A DNA stretch of 64,000 bases from Pseudomonas sp. BN411 (GTDB lineage: Bacteria > Pseudomonadota > Gammaproteobacteria > Pseudomonadales > Pseudomonadaceae). The DNA is taken from contig NZ_SSOM01000074.1 in assembly GCF_029871235.1 (NCBI RefSeq), positions 62,001-126,000 of the forward strand, given 5' to 3'. The notes under the pieces were generated by a model. It worked only from the letters and a program-made list of their open reading frames with translations. It was not told the DNA's origin and did no database searches. Positions 43,101 through 51,610 of the stretch are shown in pieces. Both the position numbers and the translations under genes were made by a program. The stretch's first letter is position 1; each line of letters opens with the position of its first letter.

Positions 43101-44492
43101 TCATTCGAATTCAGAGAATTGCACTTGCGGCGCCTTGCGGCGGAAGCCACCGGTCTGAATCGCCAGGTAAGCCAGGCCGATAGCGAACCAGCCAAGGCCG
43201 ATGGCCAGGGTCAGCCCCGACAGGCTGGTCCAGAGCCAGGCGATCAGGGCAAAACCGATCGCCGGGACCAGGCCATAACGAACGAGATCACCCGGTTGGC
43301 GCGGACGGCCGTCGAACAGGTGGGTACGGATCACCGCCAGGTTCACTGCGGAGAACGCGACTAGCGCACCGAAGCTGATCATCGACGCCAGGGTGGCAAG
43401 GTCGATGACCACTGCCAGCAGCGACACCAGCGACACGATGAGGATGGCCACGGTCGGGGTGTGGAAGCGCTCGGACAGGGTGCCGAACAGGCGACGCGGG
43501 AGGATTCCGTCGCGGCCCATGCTGTAGAGGATGCGCGAAACCGAAGCCTGGGACGCCAGCGCCGAGCCGGCGGCGCCGGCCACGTAGGTGGCGGTGAAGA
43601 AGGCGGCGAGGAACTGGCCGCCGGCCTTCAGCATTACCTCGTTGGCGGCGGCATCCACGTCCTGGAAGACGCTGCCGGGGAACACCAGTTGAGCCACCAG
43701 CGACAGGACGAAGAACAGCACGCCGGCGCAGAGGGTGGTGATGATGATGGCGCGGGGAATGTCGCGTTTCGGGTCGTGGGCCTCTTCGGCCAGGGTGGAG
43801 ACCGCATCGAAGCCGAGGAACGACAGGCAGAGCACCGCCGCGCCGGCCATCAGGGGCGCCAGGCCCGGCTGGGTGCCGTCGCCGAGGAAGGGCGTGGTGA
43901 AGTCGATGGGGGCGTCGAACAGGCTCCGGCCAGCCATCGCCAGGAACACCAGGACGAAGACCACCTGCGCGATCACGATCAGGTTGCTCATGCCGGATAC
44001 CGAGCTGATGCCGAGGATGTTCAGCACGGTCACCAGGGCGATGGTGCTGACGACGAAGACCCAGGCCGGCACCTCGGGGAAGGCGATGTTGAGGAACAGG
44101 CCAATCACCAGGTAGTTGATCATCGGCAGGAACAGGTAATCCAGCAGCAGCGACCAGCCGGCGAGGAAGCCCACGCCGGGGCCGAAGCTCAGGCTGGTGT
44201 ACGAATAGGCTGAGCCCGCGATGGGGTAGCGGCGGACCATGAAGCTGTACGACAGGGCGGTGAAGATCATCGCCAGCAGGGTCACCACGTAGGCCAGGGC
44301 GGTACGGCCGCCGGTCATTTCGGTGACCACGCCGTAGGTGGTGAAGATGGTCAGCGGCACCATGTAGACGAGGCCGAAGAACACCAGGGCGGGCAGCCCG
44401 AGTATCCGGCGCAGGGCCGTGCCCTGGGCGCTGTGGGTGAATTCGTTGGGCAGGCTGCCGCTGTTGTCGAGGCTGGCGGACGGGGTGGACAT
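43101..44492 (-). CDS. APC-superfamily amino acid/polyamine permease
   Basis: 463-residue, 12-helix transporter. The N-terminal LPALVFFGLVYMVPLTIFTTYGVV contains the first APC helix; SVSGMSNLIVIAQVVFVLV, FLGFDAVSTLAEEAHDPKRDIPRAI (conserved APC helix 6 to loop) and GVLFFVLSLVAQLVFPG follow. With the deacetylase gene 33 bp downstream, polyamine or acetylpolyamine import is the likely job (PuuP-like). The start MSTPSASLDN is supported by GGAGAGAAG upstream; the longer frame is unsupported. A putative operator lies 262-327 nt upstream. Confidence 0.9.
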   Translation of the reverse strand: MSTPSASLDNSGSLPNEFTHSAQGTALRRILGLPALVFFGLVYMVPLTIFTTYGVVTEMTGGRTALAYVVTLLAMIFTALSYSFMVRRYPIAGSAYSYTSLSFGPGVGFLAGWSLLLDYLFLPMINYLVIGLFLNIAFPEVPAWVFVVSTIALVTVLNILGISSVSGMSNLIVIAQVVFVLVFLAMAGRSLFDAPIDFTTPFLGDGTQPGLAPLMAGAAVLCLSFLGFDAVSTLAEEAHDPKRDIPRAIIITTLCAGVLFFVLSLVAQLVFPGSVFQDVDAAANEVMLKAGGQFLAAFFTATYVAGAAGSALASQASVSRILYSMGRDGILPRRLFGTLSERFHTPTVAILIVSLVSLLAVVIDLATLASMISFGALVAFSAVNLAVIRTHLFDGRPRQPGDLVRYGLVPAIGFALIAWLWTSLSGLTLAIGLGWFAIGLAYLAIQTGGFRRKAPQVQFSEFE

Positions 44493-45019
44493 TATTCTTC
44501 TCTCCGGTTTACTGCGCGCCGCTGGGCGGCGCCTGGGTCGCGATGCGAGCCATCCTTGCGCGTGCGAGGCCGGGTCCGTTGCGCATCCGGCTGTGCGCGG
44601 GCAGTCAGTAAGGGTGGAGACGGGGTGTCCGCTGGAGGGACGGAGGAAGGGCGGTGTGAAGCGACAGCGCACGGGACATCTTCATATCTCTCTAGCCATT
44701 GTTCTTGTTGGATCGGCACCCGTCTGTGGGGCGCCCGCTAGTTGCATGCGCTTCGATTCTGTCAGTGGAATACCGGGGGCAGAACCCCGCAAAGGGTCAA
44801 AAAGGGATCGAAGTGGCCAATGTGGTTGGCCGGGGTGATGGCTTTCGGATTCGCCATTGGTGGATGTGAAAAGCGACATCCACCCTTGTATCTACGCACT
44901 GATGTAGGTTGGTCTGAGCTACGCGAAGCCCAACACGCGGAATTACCGGCAAAACGTTGGGCCTCGCTGCGCTCGGACCAACCTACTAAAAAGCGTTCGT
45001 AGGATGGCGTTTTTCCGGC
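44493..45019. other. 527-bp intergenic region: 5' leader of the permease unit plus repeats
   Basis: No credible gene. It holds the ribosome site of the permease (about 44495-44505) and the three-block conserved element at 44754-44819. It also holds a small TGGTGGATGTGAAAAGCGACATCCACC hairpin (key arms 44859-44867 and 44876-44884) and a long mirrored GTAGGTTGGTC...GACCAACCTAC repeat (44904-44986). The long leader (about 260 nt from the element to the start codon) has several GC palindromes but no riboswitch class I recognise. Confidence 0.7.
44754..44819 (-). promoter_or_regulatory. Three-block conserved element upstream of the permease/deacetylase unit
   Basis: Plus-strand blocks CGATTCTGTCAG (44754-44765), GGTCAAAAAGGGAT (44795-44808) and GGCCAA (44815-44820) recur with identical internal offsets (41 and 61 nt) at 48914-48980, upstream of the polyamine ABC operon. 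On the minus strand the middle block contains TTGACC, which could be a -35. Probable shared operator/promoter; the factor is unknown. Confidence 0.65.
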
Positions 45020-46063
45020 TTACTTCTTCAGCTTGGTCCACACCTTGCTGCGCAGGCTCAGGGCCTTGGGCGAGCAGAGCTTGAAGGTGCGCAGGCGGTC
45101 GAGCTTGTCCTGCGGGGTGTTGATGGCCGGGTCGTCGAACAGTTCCTTCTCCATGAACTTGTCCGAGCCCTCGATGGCGTTGTTGTACTTGGCGAAGTTG
45201 GAGGCGGCGGCGATGTTCTCCGGCAGCATCATCCAGTTGATGAAGGCGTGGGCCTCCTCGACGTTCACCGCGTCCTTGGGAATCACCAGGTTGTCGATGA
45301 AGACGTGGATGCCTTCTTTCGGATAGACGTACACCAGGCTGTCGCGCTGGGCATGGGCGCGGTGGAAGGCGCCGTTCCACTGCATGTGCATGGCCACTTC
45401 ACCGGCGGCCATGCGCTCAATGGTGCCGTCGCTGTTGTACATGGCCAGCAGCGGTTTCTGTGCCAGCAGCAGGTCCTGGATCTTCTTCGCGTCCTTCGGG
45501 TCCTCGGTGCACTGGTCGATGGACAGGTAGTGAGAGGCGGCGATGTACAGGTCTTCGATCGAGTTCAGCGCCACGACCTTGCCCTTCAGCTCGGCCGGCG
45601 GCTCGAAGAAGGGCTTCCAGCTCTCATCCAGCTTGCCGCCGGGCACCTGCTTGCTGTCATAGCTGTAGCCCGTGGTGCCCCAGAGGTAGGGCACGCTGTA
45701 GTCGTGGCCCGGGTCGAAGCCGAGGGTCTGGAAGTTGGTCTTGAGGTTCTTCAGGTTGGTCAGCTTGCTCTTGTCGAATTTCTGCAGCAGGCCGTCCTGC
45801 ACCATGATCTGGATGAAGCTGTCGGACGGGACCACCACGTCGTAGGCGCCGCCGCCGGCCTTCAGCTTGGCCAGCAGGGTTTCGTTGCTGTCGTAGGCGT
45901 CCAGGGTGGCCTTGATGCCCGTGTCCTTCTCGAACTTCTGCAGCAGCTCCGGCGGGTAGTAGTCCGACCAGTTGGCGAAGTGCAGGGTCGCTGCGGCCTG
46001 CGCGGAACCGGCGAGGCCGGAGGCGAGCAGTATGGCGAGCGCGAGCGGTGTACGACGGGTCAT
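45020..46063 (-). CDS. Polyamine ABC transporter substrate-binding protein (PotD/PotF type)
   Basis: 347-residue periplasmic receptor with a signal peptide (1-23, ending AQAA). Mature start LHFANWSDYYPPELLQKFEKDTG is the classic PotD/PotF opening; YDVVVPSDSFIQIMVQDGLL and VPYLWGTTGYSYD follow. The acidic and aromatic residues that clamp polyamines (W in ANWSDYY, D in PSDSF, W/Y in LWGTTGYSYD) are present. Last gene of the minus-strand ATPase-permease-permease-receptor operon. Confidence 0.93.
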   Translation of the reverse strand: MTRRTPLALAILLASGLAGSAQAAATLHFANWSDYYPPELLQKFEKDTGIKATLDAYDSNETLLAKLKAGGGAYDVVVPSDSFIQIMVQDGLLQKFDKSKLTNLKNLKTNFQTLGFDPGHDYSVPYLWGTTGYSYDSKQVPGGKLDESWKPFFEPPAELKGKVVALNSIEDLYIAASHYLSIDQCTEDPKDAKKIQDLLLAQKPLLAMYNSDGTIERMAAGEVAMHMQWNGAFHRAHAQRDSLVYVYPKEGIHVFIDNLVIPKDAVNVEEAHAFINWMMLPENIAAASNFAKYNNAIEGSDKFMEKELFDDPAINTPQDKLDRLRTFKLCSPKALSLRSKVWTKLKK

Positions 46064-46092
46064 GGTCAAGCTCCTTGCTGGTCGGAAGCGGG

Positions 46093-46881
46093 TCAGCGCT
46101 TGCGCTGCCCGACGTAGTAGGACAATGCAACGAAAGCTATGGAAATCACGAGGATGATCGAGGAGATCGCATTGATCTTCGGCGAAATGCCCATCCGTAT
46201 CGAACTGAAGATGTACACCGGCAGGGTGGTGGCTCCCGCCCCGGCGACGAAGTAGGTGATGACGAAGTCGTCCATGGAAATGATGAAGGCGAGCATCGCG
46301 CCGGAAAGGATGCCGGGCATCAGCAGCGGGAAGGTCACCTTCCAGAAGGCTTTCCAGGGCGAGGCGTAGAGGTCCGCGGCGGCTTCGGCCAGACGCGGGT
46401 CCATGCCTTCCAGGCGCGCGCGGATCGGCAGGTAGGCGAAGGGGATGCAGAACACCACGTGGGCGATGAGGATGGTGAAGAGCGAGAGCTTGAGCCCGAT
46501 GAAGGCGAAGAACATCAGGGTGGCCACGGCCGTGACGATCTCCGGCACCAGCAGCGGCAGGCCGAGTACCCCGCTCATCAGCGTCTGCCCCCGGAAGGCG
46601 CGGCCGCGCATGCCCAGCGCGGCGAGGGTGGCCAGTGAGGTGGCGATCAGGGTGGCGAAGGTGGCGACGATCAGCGAGTTCTTCGCCGCCCGGACGATCT
46701 CCGGGTCGTTGGCCACCACCGAGTACCACTTCAGGCTGAAACTCTCCCAGATGGTCGCCGACTGTCCGCCGTTGAAGCTCAGCGCCACCAGTACCAGGAT
46801 CGGCACATAGAGGAAGGCGAAGAACAGCCAGGCGGTCGGCCTTACCCCGGTGAAGCGCCAGAGCGGGTTCTGCATGTTCAT
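46093..46881 (-). CDS. Polyamine ABC transporter permease (PotC/PotI type)
   Basis: 262-residue inner-membrane permease with six hydrophobic segments and the EAA loop EAAADLYASPWKAFWKVTFPLLMPGI, which contacts the ATPase. WESFSLKWYSVVAN is a typical PotC motif. It overlaps the upstream permease gene by 4 nt. 29 bp before the receptor gene. Confidence 0.94.
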   Translation of the reverse strand: MNMQNPLWRFTGVRPTAWLFFAFLYVPILVLVALSFNGGQSATIWESFSLKWYSVVANDPEIVRAAKNSLIVATFATLIATSLATLAALGMRGRAFRGQTLMSGVLGLPLLVPEIVTAVATLMFFAFIGLKLSLFTILIAHVVFCIPFAYLPIRARLEGMDPRLAEAAADLYASPWKAFWKVTFPLLMPGILSGAMLAFIISMDDFVITYFVAGAGATTLPVYIFSSIRMGISPKINAISSIILVISIAFVALSYYVGQRKR

Positions 46882-47792
46882 GGATGGCCTCCCCCGGTGG
46901 CTTGCTTGAAGCGCAGGCTGTAGAGCAGCATCGCCAGCAGCACGAAACCGAGCAGGGCGAAGGACAGCGCCGCGCCCAGCGGCCAGTTGTGGGATGCGCC
47001 GAACTGCAGCTGGATCAGGTTGCCGATCATCAGCGACTTACCGCCCCCCAGCAGCTCGGGAATGATGTAGTTGCCCAGCGAGGGAATGAACACCAGGATC
47101 GCGCCGGCGACGATCCCCGGCATGGCCAGCGGCACGATGATCCGGCGCAGGGCCTGGAAACGGTTGGCGCCGAGGTCGAAGGCGGCTTCTACCAGTCGCC
47201 AGTCGAGCTTTTCGAGGCTGGTGTAGATGGGCAGCACCATGAACGGCAGGAAGGTGTAGAGCAGGCCGATCACCACCGCGACGTCGGTGTAGAGCAGGCC
47301 GAGCGCACCGTCGGACAAGCCGAACACGCCGAGGCCGCTGTCCACCAGGCCGCCGTTGCGCAGCAGCAGGATCCACGCGTAGACCCGCACCAGCAGGTTG
47401 GTCCAGAAGGGGACGGTGACCAGGAACAGCAGCAGGTTGCGCTTGCGCTCGCTCTGCAGCGCCAGGTAGAGCGCAGTGGGGAAACCGATCAGCAGGCAGC
47501 CGACGGTGGTCAGCACCGAGAGCCAGAAGGAGCGCTGGAAGATCTGCAGGTAGTCGGTGTTGAACACCAGGCTGTCGTCCAGATCGCGCTCGTAGAGGAA
47601 GTTGATGTAGGCCTCCAGCGAATACTGGTCCCACTTCACGCCGCCGTAGTCGCCGGGTGCCAGGATCGACACCAGGAACATGATCCCCAGCGGCAGGACC
47701 AGGAACACCAGCAGGGCGATCATTGCCGGGCTGGTCAGTGCCAGGCGCCGGCGCAACTGGCGGCGTTCCGCCTGGGCGCGCAGGGTGCTCAT
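46878..47792 (-). CDS. Polyamine ABC transporter permease (PotB/PotH type)
   Basis: 304-residue inner-membrane permease: first helix [27 protein letters not shown] (about 17-43), then [10 protein letters not shown] and an EAA-loop [26 protein letters not shown]. It ends [12 protein letters not shown]. Overlaps both neighbours (4 nt each), indicating translational coupling across the operon. Confidence 0.94.
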   Translation of the reverse strand: MSTLRAQAERRQLRRRLALTSPAMIALLVFLVLPLGIMFLVSILAPGDYGGVKWDQYSLEAYINFLYERDLDDSLVFNTDYLQIFQRSFWLSVLTTVGCLLIGFPTALYLALQSERKRNLLLFLVTVPFWTNLLVRVYAWILLLRNGGLVDSGLGVFGLSDGALGLLYTDVAVVIGLLYTFLPFMVLPIYTSLEKLDWRLVEAAFDLGANRFQALRRIIVPLAMPGIVAGAILVFIPSLGNYIIPELLGGGKSLMIGNLIQLQFGASHNWPLGAALSFALLGFVLLAMLLYSLRFKQATGGGHP

Positions 47793-48838
47793 TCGACCAG
47801 CACCCGGATGGCTTCGCTGGGTACCTGCACTCGCACTTTCTCGCCGGTCGCGTAGGCGTTCAGTGCGCCGTTGCGGTTCTGCTGGCGTACGCGGAAGCCG
47901 CTCTGTCCGGCGATGTTGAGGTGGTACACGGTGTCGGTGCCGACGTAGACCACGTTCTCGATCTCGCCGGCCAGGTTGCCCTGTTCGTCGAGGCAGGTGC
48001 GCTCCGGGCGGATCGCCAGGGTGACGGCGCCACGGCGGGGGCTGTAGGCGCTGAGCAGTTGGCCATCGGGCAGCAGGACACCACGTTCCAGCGCTTCGCC
48101 TTCGAGGAAGTTGGTTTCACCGATGAAGTCCGCCACCGTGCGGTTCAGCGGTGCTTCGTAGATTTCCGTCGGGGTGCCGACCTGGAGAATGCGGCCCTTG
48201 CTCATCACCGCGATGCGGTCGGACATGGTCAGGGCTTCTTCCTGGTCGTGGGTGACGAAGATGAAGGTGATGCCGGTCTCGTGCTGCAGGCGCTTGAGCT
48301 CGATCTGCATGTCCTTGCGCAGCTTCTGGTCCAGCGCCGAGAGCGATTCGTCCAGCAGCAGCACCTTGGGCTTGTTGGCCAGGGCGCGGGCCAGGGCGAT
48401 GCGCTGCTGCTGGCCGCCGGAAAGCTGGTCGGCGCGGCGTTTGCCCACGTCTGGAAGCTTCACCAGGTCCAGCATGCGCTGCACCGTCTGCTCGATATCG
48501 CTGCGGGAGAGCCCGCGCATTTCCAGGCCGAAGGCGATGTTCTGCGCCACCGTCATGTGGGGGAACAGGGCGTAGCTCTGGAAAACGGTATTGACCGGTC
48601 GGCGGAAGGGCGGGAGGCCCTGCATCGGCTCGCCGTAGAGGCGGATGGCGCCGGAGCTGGGTTGCTCGAAACCGGCGATGAGCCGCAAGAGAGTGGTCTT
48701 GCCGCAGCCGGACGGGCCGAGGAGGGTGAAGAACTCGTTGGCGCGGATTTCCAGGGAAACATCGTCGAGGGCCTTCACGCCCTGCCCCGGATCACCGAAC
48801 TCCATGCACACACGTTCGACGCTGATCGCGCTAGTCAT
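47789..48838 (-). CDS. Polyamine ABC transporter ATP-binding protein (PotA/PotG type)
   Basis: 349-residue ATPase. Walker [10 protein letters not shown], signature [15 protein letters not shown], Walker [12 protein letters not shown] (the usual Glu retained) and the switch His in [12 protein letters not shown] are all intact. A TOBE-type C-terminal domain (about 240-349, [12 protein letters not shown]...) follows, as in PotA/PotG. The ATG at 48838 is used; an in-frame GTG at 48847 is possible. First gene of the operon, 76 nt downstream of the three-block element at 48914-48979. Confidence 0.94.
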   Translation of the reverse strand: MTSAISVERVCMEFGDPGQGVKALDDVSLEIRANEFFTLLGPSGCGKTTLLRLIAGFEQPSSGAIRLYGEPMQGLPPFRRPVNTVFQSYALFPHMTVAQNIAFGLEMRGLSRSDIEQTVQRMLDLVKLPDVGKRRADQLSGGQQQRIALARALANKPKVLLLDESLSALDQKLRKDMQIELKRLQHETGITFIFVTHDQEEALTMSDRIAVMSKGRILQVGTPTEIYEAPLNRTVADFIGETNFLEGEALERGVLLPDGQLLSAYSPRRGAVTLAIRPERTCLDEQGNLAGEIENVVYVGTDTVYHLNIAGQSGFRVRQQNRNGALNAYATGEKVRVQVPSEAIRVLVE

Positions 48839-48913
48839 GCTGATCACAAGCTCTAAGGATTTGTTCTTATTGGGCTTTTCTTTTTCTGCTGGTGAAGCGG
48901 CCCTTGTTTGTCG

Positions 48914-48979
48914 CGATTCTGTCAGCAGCCTAGTAGGTGCTGAACGATAGATCAGGTCAAAAGGGGATATTTTCGGCCA
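48914..48979 (-). promoter_or_regulatory. Three-block conserved element upstream of the polyamine ABC operon
   Basis: CGATTCTGTCAG (48914-48925), GGTCAAAAGGGGAT (48955-48968) and GGCCAA (48975-48980) match the element at 44754-44820 block by block and spacing by spacing; the intervening bases differ. Its location 76-141 nt upstream of the ATPase start fits an operator or promoter read on the minus strand (TTGACC on that strand at 48956-48961, with TACTAG 19 nt later). Confidence 0.65.
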
Positions 48980-49023
48980 AGTTGTGAGTGGCGATTCAGG
49001 TTGCGAAGAGGCGAGAAGGAGCC

Positions 49024-49118
49024 TGTGGGGGCGAATTCATTCGCTAAGGGCGGCGGCGCTGCCCCAGAGGTCGCAGGGCAGACCTGCGGTCTGCTTGGCG
49101 AATGAATTCGCCCCCACA
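49024..49118. repeat. Mirrored 95-bp intergenic element, copy 3
   Basis: Same terminal inverted repeats (49024-49044 and 49098-49118). The inner part (GGGCGGCGGCGCTGCCC type and GCAGGGCAGACCTGCGGTCTGC) is a variant of copy 2. Together with the conserved element at 48914-48979 it fills the gap between the ABC operon and the AraC gene; nothing else is seen there. Confidence 0.9.
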
Positions 49119-49134
49119 ATGGCCCCTGGCAGGC

Positions 49135-50151
49135 CTAGCGCCGATACAGGCTCGGGGATTGTCCGCTCCAGCGCTGGAAGGCATGGCGGAAGCTGGCGGT
49201 TTCGCTGTAGCCGAGCTGTTCGGCGATCAGGTAGATGGGCAGGTCGGTCTGCACCAGTAACTGCCGCGCCTTGTCGTAGCGCACCTCGTCCAGCAGGCGC
49301 TGGAAGCTGGTGTTCAACTGCTGGAGGTGGCGGCGCAGGGTGCGCTCGGAACGGTGCAGCTGGCGCGCCACGCTGTCCAGGTCGCAGGCGTCGCGCAGGT
49401 TGCCGGCCAGGTGGTGGCGAATCTGGTCGAGCACGTCATGGCGGCTGTCGAGCTGGGCGTCGAGCTTCAGGCATTGTTGCAGCCCGTAATGGCAAGTGAC
49501 CGGGTCGGCCAGCGGCAGCGTCCGGTCGAGCAGCGCAGCGTCGAAGCACAGCGCATTGCGTGAGGCGCCGAACTCCACAGGGCAGCCGAGCATCTGTTCG
49601 TAGGTGGCGGCATGCAGCGGCGGCCGATACGACAGGCAAACCCGCTGCGGGCGGATGCTGGTGCCGAGCAGGTCCTGCAGCACGGTGAGCAGCGAGGTCA
49701 GGCACAGCTCGCTGTTGAACACCGTCAGCTCCGGTGCGTAGCGATAGCCCACTGCGACGAGGTGCGCCTCCTCGCCGTCGTCTTCCAGGCTCAGCTTGAA
49801 ATATGTGCCCAGCAGTGCCGGACGGTCGAGTGCGATGGTCAGGGCATCGCGCAGGGTGCGGCTGGCGAGCATGGTGTAGCCGAGCATGCCGTAGGCGGAC
49901 ACGTGCATGCGCAGGCCGAGGGACAAGCCCAGCGCCGGATCGCGGGTGTTGGCCAGGGCATTGGCGAAGACGCGCAACTCCTGGGCGTGGGTGATCAGTT
50001 TGTCGGGGGTGTCGAGGTCGTTGCAGGACACGCCGCTGCCTTCCAGGAGCAGCTTGCGGTCGATGCCGCTGCTGGCCAGGGTCGCCACGGCCAGGGCGAT
50101 GGTATGCAGGGTGGTGAGTGCGCGTTCTTCCGGTAGCAGCGAGGTGGCCAT
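49135..50151 (-). CDS. AraC-family transcriptional regulator near the polyamine operon
   Basis: 338-residue regulator: N-terminal OruR/AraC_binding_2-type domain (about 25-215, with RDPALGLSLGLRMHVSAYGMLGYTMLASRTLRDAL spanning 87-121) and a C-terminal double helix-turn-helix. The HTHs are LDSVARQLHRSERTLRRHLQQLNTSF and PIYLIAEQLGYSETASFRHAFQRWSGQSPSLYRR. This type controls ornithine, choline/carnitine or similar cationic-metabolite catabolism in pseudomonads, so regulation of the adjacent polyamine genes is plausible. MATSLLPEE at 50151 is the chosen start (GGGGACGG upstream). Confidence 0.88.
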   Translation of the reverse strand: MATSLLPEERALTTLHTIALAVATLASSGIDRKLLLEGSGVSCNDLDTPDKLITHAQELRVFANALANTRDPALGLSLGLRMHVSAYGMLGYTMLASRTLRDALTIALDRPALLGTYFKLSLEDDGEEAHLVAVGYRYAPELTVFNSELCLTSLLTVLQDLLGTSIRPQRVCLSYRPPLHAATYEQMLGCPVEFGASRNALCFDAALLDRTLPLADPVTCHYGLQQCLKLDAQLDSRHDVLDQIRHHLAGNLRDACDLDSVARQLHRSERTLRRHLQQLNTSFQRLLDEVRYDKARQLLVQTDLPIYLIAEQLGYSETASFRHAFQRWSGQSPSLYRR

Positions 50152-50194
50152 TTCCGTCCCCTTTTGTAACGCCCGCCATGCCTTCGTTCGGGCT

Positions 50195-50237
50195 TTAAGC
50201 TTCAATTCAGGTAGAAATCCGGTGCGCTCTGTATCCT
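50195..50237 (+). promoter_or_regulatory. Candidate two-unit BqsR/CarR-type box upstream of the carP-like gene
   Basis: TTAAG (50195-50199), 6 nt, TTCAG (50206-50210); a -10-like TATCCT (50232-50237) lies 21 nt further. The last TTAAG of the carO array is likewise 21 nt from its -10. One half-site is degenerate, so support is weaker than at carO. The gap to the divergent AraC start is 118 bp in total. Confidence 0.5.
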
Positions 50238-50269
50238 TCGCCGCGTCCTGAATCCCGGAGTCCTGATCG

Positions 50270-51193
50270 ATGCGTTCACTCCTGACCCCGTGGCGACTGG
50301 TTGCCGCCTTTCTGGTCCTGCTGCTGGTGGTGCTCGGTGTCGTCGCCCAGCAGTTCCGACTCTTCGAGCGGGGCTTGTTCGTCCTGCAAGAATGGCGCCA
50401 CGCCTCGGAGTGGCGGGAGCGCTCGATCTGGCTGCCGGACTATCGGGTGGCCATCGAGGCCAAGCCCATCGAAGGCCTGACCGACGATGTGTCCGCGCTG
50501 ACCTACGATCCCGATCGCCACAGCCTGTTCACCGTGACCAACCAGCACCCGGAAATCATCGAGCTTTCCCTGGATGGCCACTTGATCCGTCGCATCCCGC
50601 TGGTGGGGTTCGGCGATCCGGAAGCCATCGAGTACATCAGCAAGGGCGTCTACGTGATCACCGACGAGCGCCAGCAACGCCTCATCAAGGTACGTGTGGA
50701 CGAGAACACCACCTCCATCGATGCCGGCGACTCCCAGCAGCTTTCCCTCGGCATCGGCCTGTCCGGCAACAAAGGCTTCGAAGGGCTGGCCTACGACACG
50801 GTCGGACAGCGCCTGTTCGTGGCCAAGGAGCGCGATCCGGTGCGGATCTACGAGATCCACGGATTCCCCCACACCAACCCGGACAAGCCCTTCGCCGTGC
50901 ATGTGGTGGACGACCCCAAGCGTGACGCCCGGCTCTTTGTCCGAGATCTTTCCAGCCTGCAATACGACGACCGCAGCGGCCACTTGCTGGCGCTGTCGGA
51001 CGAGTCGCGGCTGGTGCTGGAGCTGAACGCTGATGGGCGCCCGATCAGCACGCTGTCATTGCTGCGCGGGATGCACGGCCTGCAGCGTGGGGTGCCGCAG
51101 GCCGAGGGGGTGGCCATGGACAACGATGGCAACCTCTACCTGGTCAGTGAGCCGAACCTGTTCTACGCGTTCCGCAAGCAGGCCGGCGACTGA
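50270..51193 (+). CDS. carP: CarP-like beta-propeller protein (SdiA-regulated domain)
   Basis: 307-residue protein with an N-terminal membrane anchor (LVAAFLVLLLVVLGVVAQQF, about 10-29) and a YjiK/SdiA-regulated propeller: VSALTYDPDRHSLFTVTNQHPEIIEL, EAIEYISKGVYVITDERQQRL, NKGFEGLAYDTVGQRLFVAKERD, LSSLQYDDRSGHLLALS, EGVAMDNDGNLYLVSEPNLFYAF. Its position after the polyamine ABC genes and before the DUF1508 gene and rpiA matches P. aeruginosa PA0327 (CarP), a calcium-regulated protein of the CarSR regulon. It is a paralogue of 40524-41456. Ribosome site GGAG precedes the ATG. Confidence 0.85.
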   Translation: MRSLLTPWRLVAAFLVLLLVVLGVVAQQFRLFERGLFVLQEWRHASEWRERSIWLPDYRVAIEAKPIEGLTDDVSALTYDPDRHSLFTVTNQHPEIIELSLDGHLIRRIPLVGFGDPEAIEYISKGVYVITDERQQRLIKVRVDENTTSIDAGDSQQLSLGIGLSGNKGFEGLAYDTVGQRLFVAKERDPVRIYEIHGFPHTNPDKPFAVHVVDDPKRDARLFVRDLSSLQYDDRSGHLLALSDESRLVLELNADGRPISTLSLLRGMHGLQRGVPQAEGVAMDNDGNLYLVSEPNLFYAFRKQAGD

Positions 51194-51526
51194 TCAGCTT
51201 TCGTCGTTGAGGGTGGCGCCGGGGGCGTTGTTCTTCACCGAGTCGATGCCCGCGCTGGCGCTGGCGGCGCTGGCATACATCTGGCTCTGGCCGATGACCT
51301 GGCCGTTGGTGGCCTTGAGCACGAAATAGAACTTGCCGTTGCTGGCGGTCTTGCTTTCGAAGGCGCCGTCGCGAGCGGCGTTCTTGCGCACCGAATCGAT
51401 GCCGTTCAAGGCGGAATCCTTGGCCTTGTACAGCTCGCTGGTGAGGATGGTCTCGCCGTTGCCGGCGTTCAGGTTGAAGTGGAACTGGCCATCGTTGGCC
51501 TTCTTCAGGTGGAATTTCCCGGCCAT
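51194..51526 (-). CDS. YegP family (DUF1508) small protein
   Basis: 110-residue protein made of two tandem DUF1508 repeats. The first is MAGKFHLKKANDGQFHFNLN...GIDSVRKNA; the second is FESKTASNGKFYFVLKATNGQVIGQSQMYASAASASAGIDSVKNNA (residues about 56-100). The two share the K-F-x-F-x-L-x-A-x-N-G and G-I-D-S-V-x-x-N-A patterns. Function unknown. Convergent with carP; the genes abut without a gap. Confidence 0.9.
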   Translation of the reverse strand: MAGKFHLKKANDGQFHFNLNAGNGETILTSELYKAKDSALNGIDSVRKNAARDGAFESKTASNGKFYFVLKATNGQVIGQSQMYASAASASAGIDSVKNNAPGATLNDES

Positions 51527-51610
51527 GGGGCACCTCCTAGTTCGTGGCAGTGGACGGCGTCGAACGGCGCCGTAGCCATCAAATCTAGACGGTTTGGCCG
51601 GGAAGTCGCG

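Noticed and set aside
44754-44819. Sigma-54 (-24/-12) promoter in the shared polyamine element
   Set aside because: No TGGCAC-N5-TTGCA pattern on either strand; the TTGACC on the minus strand fits sigma-70 -35 better, and the -10 is not consistent between copies.
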